13,904 nucleotides of DNA from G039029935 sp039029935 (GCA_039029935.1 JBCCFC010000203.1:1-13904); one strand, 5' to 3'. Positions 6,096 to 13,897 are shown, counted from the stretch's first letter. Program-made: numbers and translations. The notes: generated by a model from the letters alone, not told the origin.

Positions 6096-6971
6096 ATGTC
6101 AATCAATATCAATAGTCGGTATGTTATCCAAAACAAAATAGGCTCTGGCGGAATGGGCGTCGTCTTTCGCGCCATCGACCGCCTCACACGGGAGACTGTC
6201 GCCCTCAAACAAGTGAAACTCTCTGGTAATCTGACTATTAAAAATAGTCTCGCACCAAGCGCAAGTGAGGATGATCTGCGCCTCGCGCTGGCGCGAGAAT
6301 TTCAACTCTTGGCCGGGCTACGTCATCCGCACATCATCAGTGTGCTGGATTATGGCTTTGATGACGAGCGGCAGCCGTTCTTTACAATGGCCTTTCTGCC
6401 CAAGGCACAGAACATTTTAGAGGCGGGGCAGGATGCGCCCTTTGCCCGCAAAATCGAACTCATTCAACAGCTTTTGCAAGCGCTCGCCTACCTACACCGG
6501 CGCGGCATCCTGCATCACGATCTAAAGCCGGACAATGTGATCATGAGCGACGGCAATGTCCGGCTATTGGACTTTGGTCTTTCCAGTAGTGACCAAGTGG
6601 AGGGCAGCAAATCGGCAGGGACACCGCTGTACATGGCCCCAGAACTGTTTGAAGGACACGAATATAGCCGGATGGCCGACCTCTACGCAGTCGGTGTACT
6701 GCTCTATCAGATGCTAACAGGTGAGCATCCCTTTGCCCCCATCGACTACACTTTTTTGGATCGATTGCTCAATGAAGCACCGGATTTGGGACGCGTCGAT
6801 GCCTCTATGCGACCTTTCCTTGCGCAATTACTGGCCAAAACCGCAAACGAACGGTTTGCCACTGCACCGGATGCGCTTCTCGCCTTGGCCGATGTGTTGG
6901 GGGCAATCCGGCCCATCAGAAACGGATGCTATCCGCGAAAGCTATCTGCAAGCCGCCGCCTTTGTCGGTAG
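6096..6971 (+). CDS. Ser/Thr protein kinase domain, N-terminal part of a split kinase-ATPase-TPR protein
   Basis: This reading frame encodes a complete Hanks-type kinase domain. It has a glycine loop IGSGGMGVV (15-23), VALK Lys38, helix-C Glu68 (REFQLL), catalytic loop HHDLKPDN (140-147, with His where HRD kinases have Arg), DFG (159-161), GTPLYMAPE (175-183) and YAVGVLLYQMLTGEHPF (197-213). No membrane segment is seen, so it is probably cytosolic. After about residue 269 the frame leaves the family sequence and ends in 22 unrelated residues (stop at 6971). The ATPase continues in the +1 frame. GAGGGAG lies just 1 nt before the ATG and the AAGAGG core 4 nt before it. It is most likely the start of one 1,102-residue protein interrupted at a G run. 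Confidence 0.88.
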   Translation: MSININSRYVIQNKIGSGGMGVVFRAIDRLTRETVALKQVKLSGNLTIKNSLAPSASEDDLRLALAREFQLLAGLRHPHIISVLDYGFDDERQPFFTMAFLPKAQNILEAGQDAPFARKIELIQQLLQALAYLHRRGILHHDLKPDNVIMSDGNVRLLDFGLSSSDQVEGSKSAGTPLYMAPELFEGHEYSRMADLYAVGVLLYQMLTGEHPFAPIDYTFLDRLLNEAPDLGRVDASMRPFLAQLLAKTANERFATAPDALLALADVLGAIRPIRNGCYPRKLSASRRLCR

Positions 6972-9405
6972 ACAGACAGAACTGGCGAAACTTCAATCAA
7001 CCTTGGCGCAGGCGAAAAGCGGCCAAGGTGCAGTCTGTCTGTTGGGCGGTGAAAGTGGTGTGGGCAAAAGTCGTCTGTTGGATGAATTTCGTACCCATGC
7101 GCTTGTCAATGGCTGGCAGGTATTGATGGGGCAAGAAATCGCCGAAGGTGGATCGCCCTTTCAGCTATGGCAAGCCATTGTGTCTCGTTTGGCCTTAAAT
7201 ACAGAACTGAATGATTTGGATGCGGGCGTATTGCAAGAAATTGTACCCACTCTGGGTACACTGCTCGAACGAGAGATTCCAGCTATCCCCCAACTAAGCG
7301 GCGAAGAGGGCGAACAGCGGATTGTGCTCACAATGCTTTCGCTTGTACAGCAACAGGATCGCCCAACATTGCTCTTGCTCGAAGATTTACACTGGTCAAC
7401 GGCTGGCCTAGCCCCACTTAAGCAGATGTTGCAGGTGCTGGAACAGCTATCGGGCGTGATGGTGGTGGGTAGCTACCGTAACGACGAGCGACCACATTTG
7501 CCGAATGAACTGCCTGGGGCCATGCTGATACAACTTGAGCGGCTGAATGACAGTGAGATTGCACAGCTGAGTGGGGCCATGCTTGGTGAGAGCGATACCC
7601 ATGCAAACCTAGTCTCTTTGCTTACACACGAAACCGAGGGCAATACCTTCTTTATCGTCGAGGTGATGCGAGCGTTGGCCGAGGATGCGGGGCAACTGCG
7701 CGAGATTGGACAGACCAAGTTGCCGACAGAAATCTTTACCAGCGGGATGGAGGCATTGCTCCAGCGGCGGCTCAATAAGGTGACACCAGAAGATCGGATG
7801 CTCATGCAGCTTGCGGCTGTGGCCGGGCGTCAGATAGATTTGGACCTGTTGGCACTGTTGATGCCAGAGGTCGATATTCATCTTTGGCTCGAACGGGTGT
7901 CGGATGCCGCCATCTTTATCGTGCGCGAGGGTCAATGGTTCTTTAGCCATGACAAATTGCGACAGGCAACGTTAACCCAATTGACGCCTGCGCAGCGCAA
8001 AGATGCCCATCGACGTGTGGCGACCGCTATTGAGCATCTTTACCGTGATGATGCGCAGACCTATATCAGTTTGTTGGCGCATTGGCAGGCAGCAGAGGAT
8101 GACGAGAAGGAGCTACAATACTTATTGCCTGTTGTACACCAGATGATTGAAATTTCAGGCAACTATGAACAGGGGCTGACGTTAGTCTCGCGTGGTTTAG
8201 CCTTGTTGTCATCCACAGATCGACGTCGTGTTGAACTCTTAAATTTGCAGGCTGATGTGTACGAAAAAGAAGGGCATTATGACGATGCCGAGCGCGTGGT
8301 CAACGATGCCTATGCCTTAGCAAAAGCCGGCGAGGACGCTATCGGGCAGGCAACAAGCCTCAATATTCTGGGTATTATTCTCCGTGAACAAGGCCGATAT
8401 AGCGAGGCTTATGGCTATTTTCAAGAGGCGTTAGCCATCGCTCAAGCGGCAAATGATATCAAGAATACCGCCGATAGTCTTATACAGTTGGGCGTTGTCG
8501 CAGAGTTTCAAAAGAGATACACTGCTGCTGAAGACTATTTTCGGCAAAGTTTGGCCCTACGACAGACCATTGATGATCCAGTTGGGGTGACACAGTGTTT
8601 TTTCTATTTGGGGATGCTGGCGTCACAATACCACAATGATTTTGATGCAAGTCTCGATTACGCGCAACAGAATCTTGCCATCTTTCAGCAACTGGGAAAT
8701 CAACGGCGTATTGCCCAGACCTATACATCAATGGGGATTGACTATGCATCGACGGGCCAATATGAGATTGCACGTGATTACTTTGAGCGAAGTTTAGCAA
8801 TTCGAGCATCCCTTGGTGATAAGGGCCGTATTGCACACACCTATTTGGTCTTGGGAGAGTCCTACTTTTTTGAGGGGGTTGACTACAAACAAGCATTACA
8901 CTACACTACATCGTCACTTCAAATATATTTAGAGCTAAATGCATTGGCAATGATCGGCATTGACTATGGCTATATCACACTCAGCCATATTGCGCTCGGT
9001 GATTACGAAGCAGCCCTCCAAGCCGCTGTGGATCACTTTGAATTGCAATCGACAATAGAGTTGGATAAATCCAATGGGTTGGTGCATACAGCCGTGGCTA
9101 AAATTTTGGCAGCCTGTGAAACTGGACAGGTCGAGGTGGCGGGCTACTCAGAAAAGCTTAAAAAGATTACTGGCTTTACACAGTGTCCAACCAGCCCAAA
9201 AGCCTATATCGAAGAAGCCGTAAATGTCTCAACGATTGCACAAATCCGCATGGTCGTGCTGATTGAGTGTGGACAGCTTGCGTTACAGATTGGGCAGCCA
9301 GGTCTCGCACGTCTTTATCTGACAGAGGCCAAGACAATGGCGGAACAGATACAGAACCAGCACAAGCTCGACCGGATTGAATCGATATTGAGTCAATTGC
9401 CATAG
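6892..9405 (+). CDS. AAA-type ATPase with TPR repeats, C-terminal part of the split kinase protein
   Basis: Family-like sequence begins near 6905 (ETDAIRESYLQAAAFVGR, the usual link from kinase to ATPase in such proteins). It continues with Walker A GGESGVGKS (from about 7045) and Walker B LLLLEDLHW (about 7369-7395), as in PknK/MalT-like signalling ATPases. From about 8140 to 9300 there are several TPR units, for example GRYSEAYGYFQEALAIAQ, KRYTAAEDYFRQSLALRQ and GQYEIARDYFERSLAIRA. No C-terminal DNA-binding domain is present. The start is uncertain. The frame is open from 6721 (GTG), but that part is a shadow of the kinase. ATG 6892 is the nearest Met and has no ribosome site. In fused numbering Walker A is near residue 317 and the TPRs span about 680-1070. 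Confidence 0.85.
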   Translation: MCWGQSGPSETDAIRESYLQAAAFVGRQTELAKLQSTLAQAKSGQGAVCLLGGESGVGKSRLLDEFRTHALVNGWQVLMGQEIAEGGSPFQLWQAIVSRLALNTELNDLDAGVLQEIVPTLGTLLEREIPAIPQLSGEEGEQRIVLTMLSLVQQQDRPTLLLLEDLHWSTAGLAPLKQMLQVLEQLSGVMVVGSYRNDERPHLPNELPGAMLIQLERLNDSEIAQLSGAMLGESDTHANLVSLLTHETEGNTFFIVEVMRALAEDAGQLREIGQTKLPTEIFTSGMEALLQRRLNKVTPEDRMLMQLAAVAGRQIDLDLLALLMPEVDIHLWLERVSDAAIFIVREGQWFFSHDKLRQATLTQLTPAQRKDAHRRVATAIEHLYRDDAQTYISLLAHWQAAEDDEKELQYLLPVVHQMIEISGNYEQGLTLVSRGLALLSSTDRRRVELLNLQADVYEKEGHYDDAERVVNDAYALAKAGEDAIGQATSLNILGIILREQGRYSEAYGYFQEALAIAQAANDIKNTADSLIQLGVVAEFQKRYTAAEDYFRQSLALRQTIDDPVGVTQCFFYLGMLASQYHNDFDASLDYAQQNLAIFQQLGNQRRIAQTYTSMGIDYASTGQYEIARDYFERSLAIRASLGDKGRIAHTYLVLGESYFFEGVDYKQALHYTTSSLQIYLELNALAMIGIDYGYITLSHIALGDYEAALQAAVDHFELQSTIELDKSNGLVHTAVAKILAACETGQVEVAGYSEKLKKITGFTQCPTSPKAYIEEAVNVSTIAQIRMVVLIECGQLALQIGQPGLARLYLTEAKTMAEQIQNQHKLDRIESILSQLP
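6899..6903 (+). other. G5 run at the kinase/ATPase frame junction
   Basis: The kinase is read in the frame of 6096 and the ATPase one base further on. Removing one G from GGGGG (6899-6903) joins them as ADVLGQSGPSETDAIRES, which fits the linker I recall for uninterrupted homologues. The extra base may be a real mutation, phase variation, a +1 recoding site or an assembly error. Confidence 0.65.
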
Positions 9406-9414
9406 ACATATAAT
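9388..9414 (+). promoter_or_regulatory. Candidate promoter for the abgB-like operon
   Basis: A perfect TATAAT (9409-9414) lies just after the TPR gene's stop codon. TTGAGT (9388-9393, 4/6) lies upstream with a 15-nt spacer, which is shorter than optimal. The position, 60 nt before the next gene, supports an independent start for the downstream run. Confidence 0.4.
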
Positions 9415-9452
9415 CACTGCATATGACACAACAACAAAGCGCATTGAGGAGG

Positions 9453-9473
9453 ATGGCACAGCCAGCTAGATGA
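9453..9473 (+). CDS. Possible six-codon leader ORF (MAQPAR)
   Basis: GAGGAGG (9446-9452) directly precedes an ATG at 9453 that reads Met-Ala-Gln-Pro-Ala-Arg and stops at TGA 9471-9473, one base before the amidohydrolase ATG at 9475. The Shine-Dalgarno abuts this ATG with no spacer, which is poor for initiation. The large gene has no other ribosome site, so either it is coupled to this mini-ORF or the GAGGAGG serves it at an unusually long distance of 22 nt. Confidence 0.3.
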   Translation: MAQPAR

Positions 9474-9474
9474 T

Positions 9475-10917
9475 ATGATGACAATACAACATGAAATTGC
9501 ACAATGGTTAGATCGTCAGCAAACCCATTTTACAACAATGGCAGATGAAATTTGGACGCGCCCTGAGATTCGCTTTCAGGAATTTTTTGCGTCCAAACTC
9601 CAGGCCGACTTTTTGGAGGAGGCAGGGTTCGAGATCACATGGGATGTCGGTGGCATGAACACCGCGTTTACAGCCGAGTGGCGCAATGGTGACGTAGGTG
9701 CGGGGCCATCGATTGGCTTTGCGGGCGAATACGACGCCCTGCCTGGGCTTTCACAGAAGCAGCAAAGCTCGGCGGACCCCATCACGCCGGGTGGTCATGG
9801 TCATGGCTGTGGGCATAACCTGCTGGGGACAGGCTGTCTTGCCGCTGCTGTTGCCACGCGCCAATGGCTGCGTGAGAACAACGTCGCGGGTACAGTTCGC
9901 TACTACGGCTGTCCTGCCGAAGAGGGGGGCAGTGGCAAAGTGTATATGGGGCGCGCAGGGGCGTTTGATGACCTTGATGCGGCCTTCAACTTCCACCCCG
10001 GCTACACCAACTACGCCTCAAAGGGCAGTACGGTCGGTGTACAGAGTATGCGTTTTCGCTTTCATGGACGGACGGCCCATGCTGCAGCCATGCCCCACAT
10101 GGGGCGTTCTGCGCTCGATGCTGTCGAACTGATGAATGTAGGCGTCAACTATCTGCGTGAGCATGTCGTCGATAATGTGCGCATCCACTATGTCATCACC
10201 AACGGCGGCACGGTCCCCAACATCGTGCCAGATTATGCTGAGGTCTACTATTATGTGCGTGCCCATCTGCCCCATCAAGTCCAAGAGGTGGCCGAACGTG
10301 TCCGCAAAGTGGCACACGGTGCGGCCATGATGACGGAGACAACGGTCGAAGAGGAGTTTGAGTCGGGATCGACCTGTCTGCTCAACAACCATGTCCTCGC
10401 TGATGTACAAACAGAAATCATGCAGGAGCTAGGTGGAATCGAGTTTTCGGACGAAGAGCAGACCTATGCGGCAGAGATCAACGCCAACAACGCACCCGGC
10501 AACAGCCAGATGATTGCCAGCTATATGGGACTCTCGCCCGAAAAAGCAAATCAAGCACTGATTGATGATGTCTTTCCCTCCCCAGACAAAGACCGTGTTT
10601 TCCCAGCCTCTACGGATGTTGGTGATATGAGTTGGAAGGTTCCACTCAGTATGCTCAACACCGCCTGCTGGCCCACAAACGCGGCTGCCCATTCTTGGGG
10701 CGTTGTTGCTTCGGGTGTCACAGGTATCGGACATAAAGGGATGATGTATGCAGCCAAGGTGATGGCGTTATCGGCGATCAAGCTCTTTGAGCAGCCTGAT
10801 GTATTGCAAGCCGCTCGCCTTGAATTCGAGCAGAAAACGGCAGCAACACGCTATATGAGTCCAGTGCCCGAAGACAAGATGCCGCCACAATTTGAGAACC
10901 CGTATCGCAGTAGTTAG
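9475..10917 (+). CDS. M20 amidohydrolase similar to p-aminobenzoyl-glutamate hydrolase subunit B
   Basis: This 480-residue zinc peptidase/amidohydrolase of the M20 family closely follows E. coli AbgB in length (about 480) and motif order. It has GEYDALPGLS (84-93), GGHGHGCGHNLLGTG (106-120, metal ligands Cys112 and His114), YYGCPAEEGGSGK (143-155, Glu149/Glu150), HPG (174-176), the dimerisation region with AHAAAMPHMGRSALDAV (201-217) and a C-terminal STDVGDMSWKVP. AbgB works with AbgA to cleave p-aminobenzoyl-glutamate, but no AbgA partner lies here. The related M20D family hydrolyses many N-acyl and amide compounds. ATGs occur at 9475 and 9478, with the ribosome site unusually far upstream. 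It heads a run of five closely spaced genes. Confidence 0.9.
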   Translation: MMTIQHEIAQWLDRQQTHFTTMADEIWTRPEIRFQEFFASKLQADFLEEAGFEITWDVGGMNTAFTAEWRNGDVGAGPSIGFAGEYDALPGLSQKQQSSADPITPGGHGHGCGHNLLGTGCLAAAVATRQWLRENNVAGTVRYYGCPAEEGGSGKVYMGRAGAFDDLDAAFNFHPGYTNYASKGSTVGVQSMRFRFHGRTAHAAAMPHMGRSALDAVELMNVGVNYLREHVVDNVRIHYVITNGGTVPNIVPDYAEVYYYVRAHLPHQVQEVAERVRKVAHGAAMMTETTVEEEFESGSTCLLNNHVLADVQTEIMQELGGIEFSDEEQTYAAEINANNAPGNSQMIASYMGLSPEKANQALIDDVFPSPDKDRVFPASTDVGDMSWKVPLSMLNTACWPTNAAAHSWGVVASGVTGIGHKGMMYAAKVMALSAIKLFEQPDVLQAARLEFEQKTAATRYMSPVPEDKMPPQFENPYRSS

Positions 10918-10924
10918 CGAAAGT

Positions 10925-11650
10925 ATGAAACATTTCACGCTACTCATCATACCATTGACGCTCTTGTTATTTGTAGTTTATCCTGTATTGGCAGACTCAA
11001 TTTTACGTCCAGTTGACTATGTTAAAGATGTTGGAGATGGTCAATTTGTATTGGTCATGTTGTCTAAAAATAAACGTGCCTATTGGGGAGACCTCAGAGG
11101 ACGAAACAAAAAAATCCGAGCAAAATACAGGGGTTCCGGCTTATATGAAGCCGACAATCCAAATGAGGCAATTTGGACCGTCAATTGGTTTGCTAGGAGT
11201 GTCGATGTGTTATCTGATGGCAAATACATGACTCGTTGGGGACCTTGGCCGGGGCATGGAAACTACTCAGAACTTGCGTTAGCGTTTTATGAGAATGGGG
11301 AACAGTTAAGTGCTTATTGCGTGGACAATCTGGTAGCTGAACCCATAAAGCTTCCACACTCAGCTAGCCACTATAGTTGGAGAGACATAATAGAGTATGA
11401 TGACGCAGCAAAACAACTCTTTCTCCGTACCTTGAACGGCGAGGAGTATTGGTTTGATATCATCACTGGTAAATCAATAGACGGAACCGTTGATGAATGT
11501 ATTATCTCAGAGCTAGACAATCGTATCATCGTTGGTTATGTACTCATCGGTGTCATTTCCATTACTGTATTGATTGCAATATGGATGTCACGTAGACGTC
11601 TAATGAATCCATTGAGAATTAATCTTAATATATTGAATAGCCAGAGGTGA
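10925..11650 (+). CDS. Exported, C-terminally membrane-anchored protein of unknown function
   Basis: I do not recognise a named family. The 241-residue product begins with a signal peptide (Lys-His, hydrophobic residues 4-22, likely cleavage after VLA at 21-23). A mostly beta-type extracytoplasmic part follows, containing VNWFARSVDVLSDGKYMTRWGPW (86-108, read in two parts), ELALAFYENGEQL (116-128) and LPHSASHYSW (143-152). A membrane helix (about 201-221) comes next, then Arg-Arg-Arg (223-225) inside the cell. Only Cys132 and Cys192 occur, which could pair outside the cell. The middle recalls uncharacterised conserved bacterial proteins. The start at 10925 was chosen because the signal peptide begins there, 7 nt after the amidohydrolase stop. 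Codon use is visibly more A+T-rich than in its neighbours, which may indicate separate origin. Confidence 0.75.
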   Translation: MKHFTLLIIPLTLLLFVVYPVLADSILRPVDYVKDVGDGQFVLVMLSKNKRAYWGDLRGRNKKIRAKYRGSGLYEADNPNEAIWTVNWFARSVDVLSDGKYMTRWGPWPGHGNYSELALAFYENGEQLSAYCVDNLVAEPIKLPHSASHYSWRDIIEYDDAAKQLFLRTLNGEEYWFDIITGKSIDGTVDECIISELDNRIIVGYVLIGVISITVLIAIWMSRRRLMNPLRINLNILNSQR

Positions 11651-11653
11651 CAA

Positions 11654-12400
11654 ATGAATCCAATCTATGATCGTATCGGCATTAACTACGCGGTGACACG
11701 CTGTACAGACCCAAAAGTAGCGGAGCAACTCTATGCTGAACTTCAAGGGGCAGCGCGTATCGTCAATATCGGTGCAGGCACAGGCTCGTATGAACCTGAA
11801 AGCGTAGACTTAGTTGCGGTAGAGCCGTCATCAGAAATGATCGCGCAGCGAAAAGTGGGGATGCACCCAGTTGAGCAGGCGTCTGCGGAAAAGCTTCCCT
11901 TTGACGATAACAGCTTTTCCCATGCAATGACGGTGCTGTCCATGCATCACTGGACAGACCGAGTCCGTGCATTTAGCGAGATTAACCGCGTGGCAACAGA
12001 AAAGTTCGTGGCGATTACATGGGACCCCGAAGCGGATCCGTTTTGGCTAACGCGAGATTACTTCCCTGAAATTCATGAAATGGACAGGGCGATTTTCCCT
12101 GACTTGGCAGAGCTAACTGAGCATTTTGATGATGTGAAAATGATGCCATTGCTGATACCAAGCGACTGTGAAGATGGTTTCTTCGCCGCCTTTTGGAAGC
12201 GGCCAGAAGCCTACCTGCTGCCCAATGTACGACAGGCAATGTCACCGTTTTCTAAAGTGAATGACCTGTCAACAGGTTTGCAAAAATTAGAAGATGACCT
12301 TGCCAGCGGGGCATGGTCAAAAAAGAATGAATCTATTTTAAACGCATCATCCTTGGATGTGGGGTACAGACTGATCACAGCCAAGGTGCGAAATACATAA
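11654..12400 (+). CDS. Class I SAM-dependent methyltransferase
   Basis: This 248-residue protein has the Rossmann-type methyltransferase core. SAM motif I is IVNIGAGTGSYEP (36-48), the acidic end of strand 2 is VAVEPSSEMI (54-63, Glu57), ASAEKLPFDDNSF (77-89) is the Asp/Glu-binding loop with LPF, and HHW (98-100) follows strand 4. The first 30 residues (YDRIGINYAVTR) resemble small-molecule methyltransferases of the UbiE/Methyltransf_11 type. AGAGGTGA (11643-11650) is both its ribosome site and the stop of the preceding gene, so the two are tightly coupled. The substrate is unknown. A small-molecule target seems more likely than RNA or protein. Confidence 0.88.
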   Translation: MNPIYDRIGINYAVTRCTDPKVAEQLYAELQGAARIVNIGAGTGSYEPESVDLVAVEPSSEMIAQRKVGMHPVEQASAEKLPFDDNSFSHAMTVLSMHHWTDRVRAFSEINRVATEKFVAITWDPEADPFWLTRDYFPEIHEMDRAIFPDLAELTEHFDDVKMMPLLIPSDCEDGFFAAFWKRPEAYLLPNVRQAMSPFSKVNDLSTGLQKLEDDLASGAWSKKNESILNASSLDVGYRLITAKVRNT

Positions 12401-12414
12401 CAAAGGAGACAAAC

Positions 12415-13287
12415 ATGGACAAGGGATTGATTGGGGTACAGATGATGATGTTGGGCGGCAAGGTGCAAGAAATGGGTGCCTATGCTGTCCTCGAAAAGTT
12501 GGCGGAAATTGGTTACCATTGTATCGAGATTTCACAGATTCCGATGACGCCAGAGAATGTGGCTGCGCTCAAAAAGGGGTGCGACGCATTTAATATCAAA
12601 GTGGCGGCTGGTTCTGCCATGCTCGAACCGATGGGACCAGGTGCGCCTAAGATGGAGACGTTGGAGACCGACTTTGATAAAATTGTCGCCGACTGCAAAA
12701 TGCTCGATACCAATTTCCTACGCATCCCGATTCTGCCCTTTGGCTATATGGGCAATCGTGAGAAAGCCTTGGATTTTGTCGCCCGTGCCGAGGCAATGGC
12801 CGGACGTCTGGCCGAACACGATATCGAGCTTTACTATCACAACCATCATGTCGAGTTTGAAAAGTATGATGGCAAATATCTGATGGACATCATCAAAGAG
12901 AACACAACACGCATGGGCTTTGAGCTAGATGTGCATTGGATTCATCGTGCTGGTGAAAATCCGGTCACCTATCTTCAGCAGTTTGCGGGTCGCATCAAGC
13001 TACTTCATCTCAAAGATTATCGCATCACGTTCGACAACTCGATTTTCGCTGACGGTTTAAGCATGGAAAAGATCATGACCGCTTTCTCCAGTGCCGTCCA
13101 ATTTGCTGAGGTTGGTGAAGGCAATCTGCCCATGAAAGAGATCATTGATACGGGGCTGGCCTGTGGCAGTGAATACTTCTTGGTCGAGCAGGATGATCAA
13201 TATGGGCGTGATCCATTTGACTGTTTGATTACCAGCCGCGATAATCTGATCACATTGGGGTATGGAGATTGGTTTGATCCGGAATAA
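12415..13287 (+). CDS. Sugar phosphate isomerase/epimerase (xylose isomerase-like TIM barrel)
   Basis: This 290-residue protein belongs to the AP endonuclease 2/xylose isomerase-like TIM-barrel family (IolE/YcjR/hydroxypyruvate isomerase relatives). Metal and acid-base residues sit at strand ends as expected: IEIS (37-40), YYHNHHVEFE (140-149), FELDVHW (169-175, Asp172), LHLKDY (197-202, His198), AEVGEGN (231-237) and LVEQDD (256-261, Glu258). Members isomerise or epimerise free or phosphorylated sugars and keto-inositols using a divalent metal. The start has a good site, AAGGAGA (12403-12409), 5 nt before the ATG and 14 nt after the methyltransferase gene. With the upstream dehydrogenases it suggests handling of a polyol or sugar derivative, but the exact substrate cannot be read. 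Confidence 0.9.
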   Translation: MDKGLIGVQMMMLGGKVQEMGAYAVLEKLAEIGYHCIEISQIPMTPENVAALKKGCDAFNIKVAAGSAMLEPMGPGAPKMETLETDFDKIVADCKMLDTNFLRIPILPFGYMGNREKALDFVARAEAMAGRLAEHDIELYYHNHHVEFEKYDGKYLMDIIKENTTRMGFELDVHWIHRAGENPVTYLQQFAGRIKLLHLKDYRITFDNSIFADGLSMEKIMTAFSSAVQFAEVGEGNLPMKEIIDTGLACGSEYFLVEQDDQYGRDPFDCLITSRDNLITLGYGDWFDPE

Positions 13288-13296
13288 GAAATAGCA

Positions 13297-13791
13297 ATGA
13301 CAAAAAGTAGTGTACTCAATCAAAGACCCCGTTTGTCCATCGTGATGGGACTTCCGGGTGCAGGCAAAACCACATTGGCAACTTCATTGGAAACCACGCA
13401 GGGGGGAATTCGCATGTGCCCCGATGATTGGATGGATGCGCTGGGTATTGACATTTGGGACAGTGACACACGAGACAAAGTTGAGCAGTTCCAATGGCAA
13501 CTGGCGCGTCAACTGCTTGCACTGGGCAACCATGTGATTATTGAATGGGGGACGTGGGGTCGGGACGAACGGGATATTCTAAGGCTGGGAGCAAGAGAGT
13601 TTGGGGCAACTGTAGTGTTGTATCATCTTGATGAACCACTCGATGTTCTTTATGCTAGAATTAACACTCGCGGTCGAGAAGACCCGCCAATTACACGAGA
13701 GGACCTTGAGGAATGGGCAGCGATTATCCAGCGACCCACGCCAGAGGAGCTTGCGCTGTTTGATCAACCCGACGACGAGCCAGTTTCATGA
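13297..13791 (+). CDS. Small P-loop kinase-like ATP-binding protein
   Basis: This 164-residue protein has a perfect Walker A motif, GLPGAGKTT (18-26), followed by CPDDWMDALGID (41-52), which binds substrate in related kinases, the strand VIIEWGTW (80-87) and a lid-like arginine segment RINTRGRE (121-128). It ends in the pattern PTPEELALFD (147-156). This layout matches the 'predicted kinase' AAA_33/COG0645-type group, related to zeta toxin and chloramphenicol phosphotransferase, at full family length. Such proteins phosphorylate small molecules, and few have known substrates. It starts 9 nt after the isomerase stop, with no strong ribosome site, so translational coupling is likely. No antitoxin-like partner is adjacent, so a toxin role is not supported. 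Confidence 0.85.
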   Translation: MTKSSVLNQRPRLSIVMGLPGAGKTTLATSLETTQGGIRMCPDDWMDALGIDIWDSDTRDKVEQFQWQLARQLLALGNHVIIEWGTWGRDERDILRLGAREFGATVVLYHLDEPLDVLYARINTRGREDPPITREDLEEWAAIIQRPTPEELALFDQPDDEPVS

Positions 13792-13796
13792 CCACA

Positions 13797-13814
13797 TAAG
13801 GCTGTTCCACAAAA
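13797..13814. repeat. Dispersed 18-nt motif TAAGGCTGTTCCACAAAA, copy 2
   Basis: This is the second copy of the motif at 5939-5956, with G for A at one position, again directly after a coding region. Sequence beyond the A-run differs between copies. Confidence 0.7.
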
Positions 13815-13838
13815 AAAATTCCCCGCAGAATCGCGGAG
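13811..13838 (-). terminator. Possible minus-strand intrinsic terminator
   Basis: Read on the minus strand, CTCCGC and GCGGGG form a 6-bp stem (one G-U pair) with loop GATTCT, followed after two A by eight T. That is a terminator-like layout for transcription coming from the right. In the plus direction no T-tract follows. The stem is short, so this is a weak call. Confidence 0.35.
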
Positions 13839-13874
13839 TTAGGCAATCTCTATTACACGCAGTAGACCGCAGTA

Positions 13875-13897
13875 GGGGTAAAATACCCCCAAGGAGG
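13875..13897 (+). promoter_or_regulatory. Shine-Dalgarno for a gene starting beyond the right edge, with adjacent hairpin
   Basis: AAGGAGG (13891-13897) is a full anti-16S match, and the following CCAACAA gives 7 nt before the window ends, so a plus-strand start codon probably follows immediately. GGGGTA/TACCCC (13875-13880 and 13884-13889, loop AAA) ends one base before it. The octamer CGCAGTAG is repeated at 13859-13866 and 13869-13876. Confidence 0.55.

Noticed and set aside
6721..6891. N-terminal extension of the ATPase ORF from a GTG at 6721
   Set aside because: This stretch is the kinase domain read in another frame. Its residues look like no protein family, while the kinase frame over the same bases is clearly coding.
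13297..13791. Zeta-toxin of a toxin-antitoxin pair
   Set aside because: The P-loop fold is related, but no small antitoxin gene is next to it and the motif order fits the general predicted-kinase group better.
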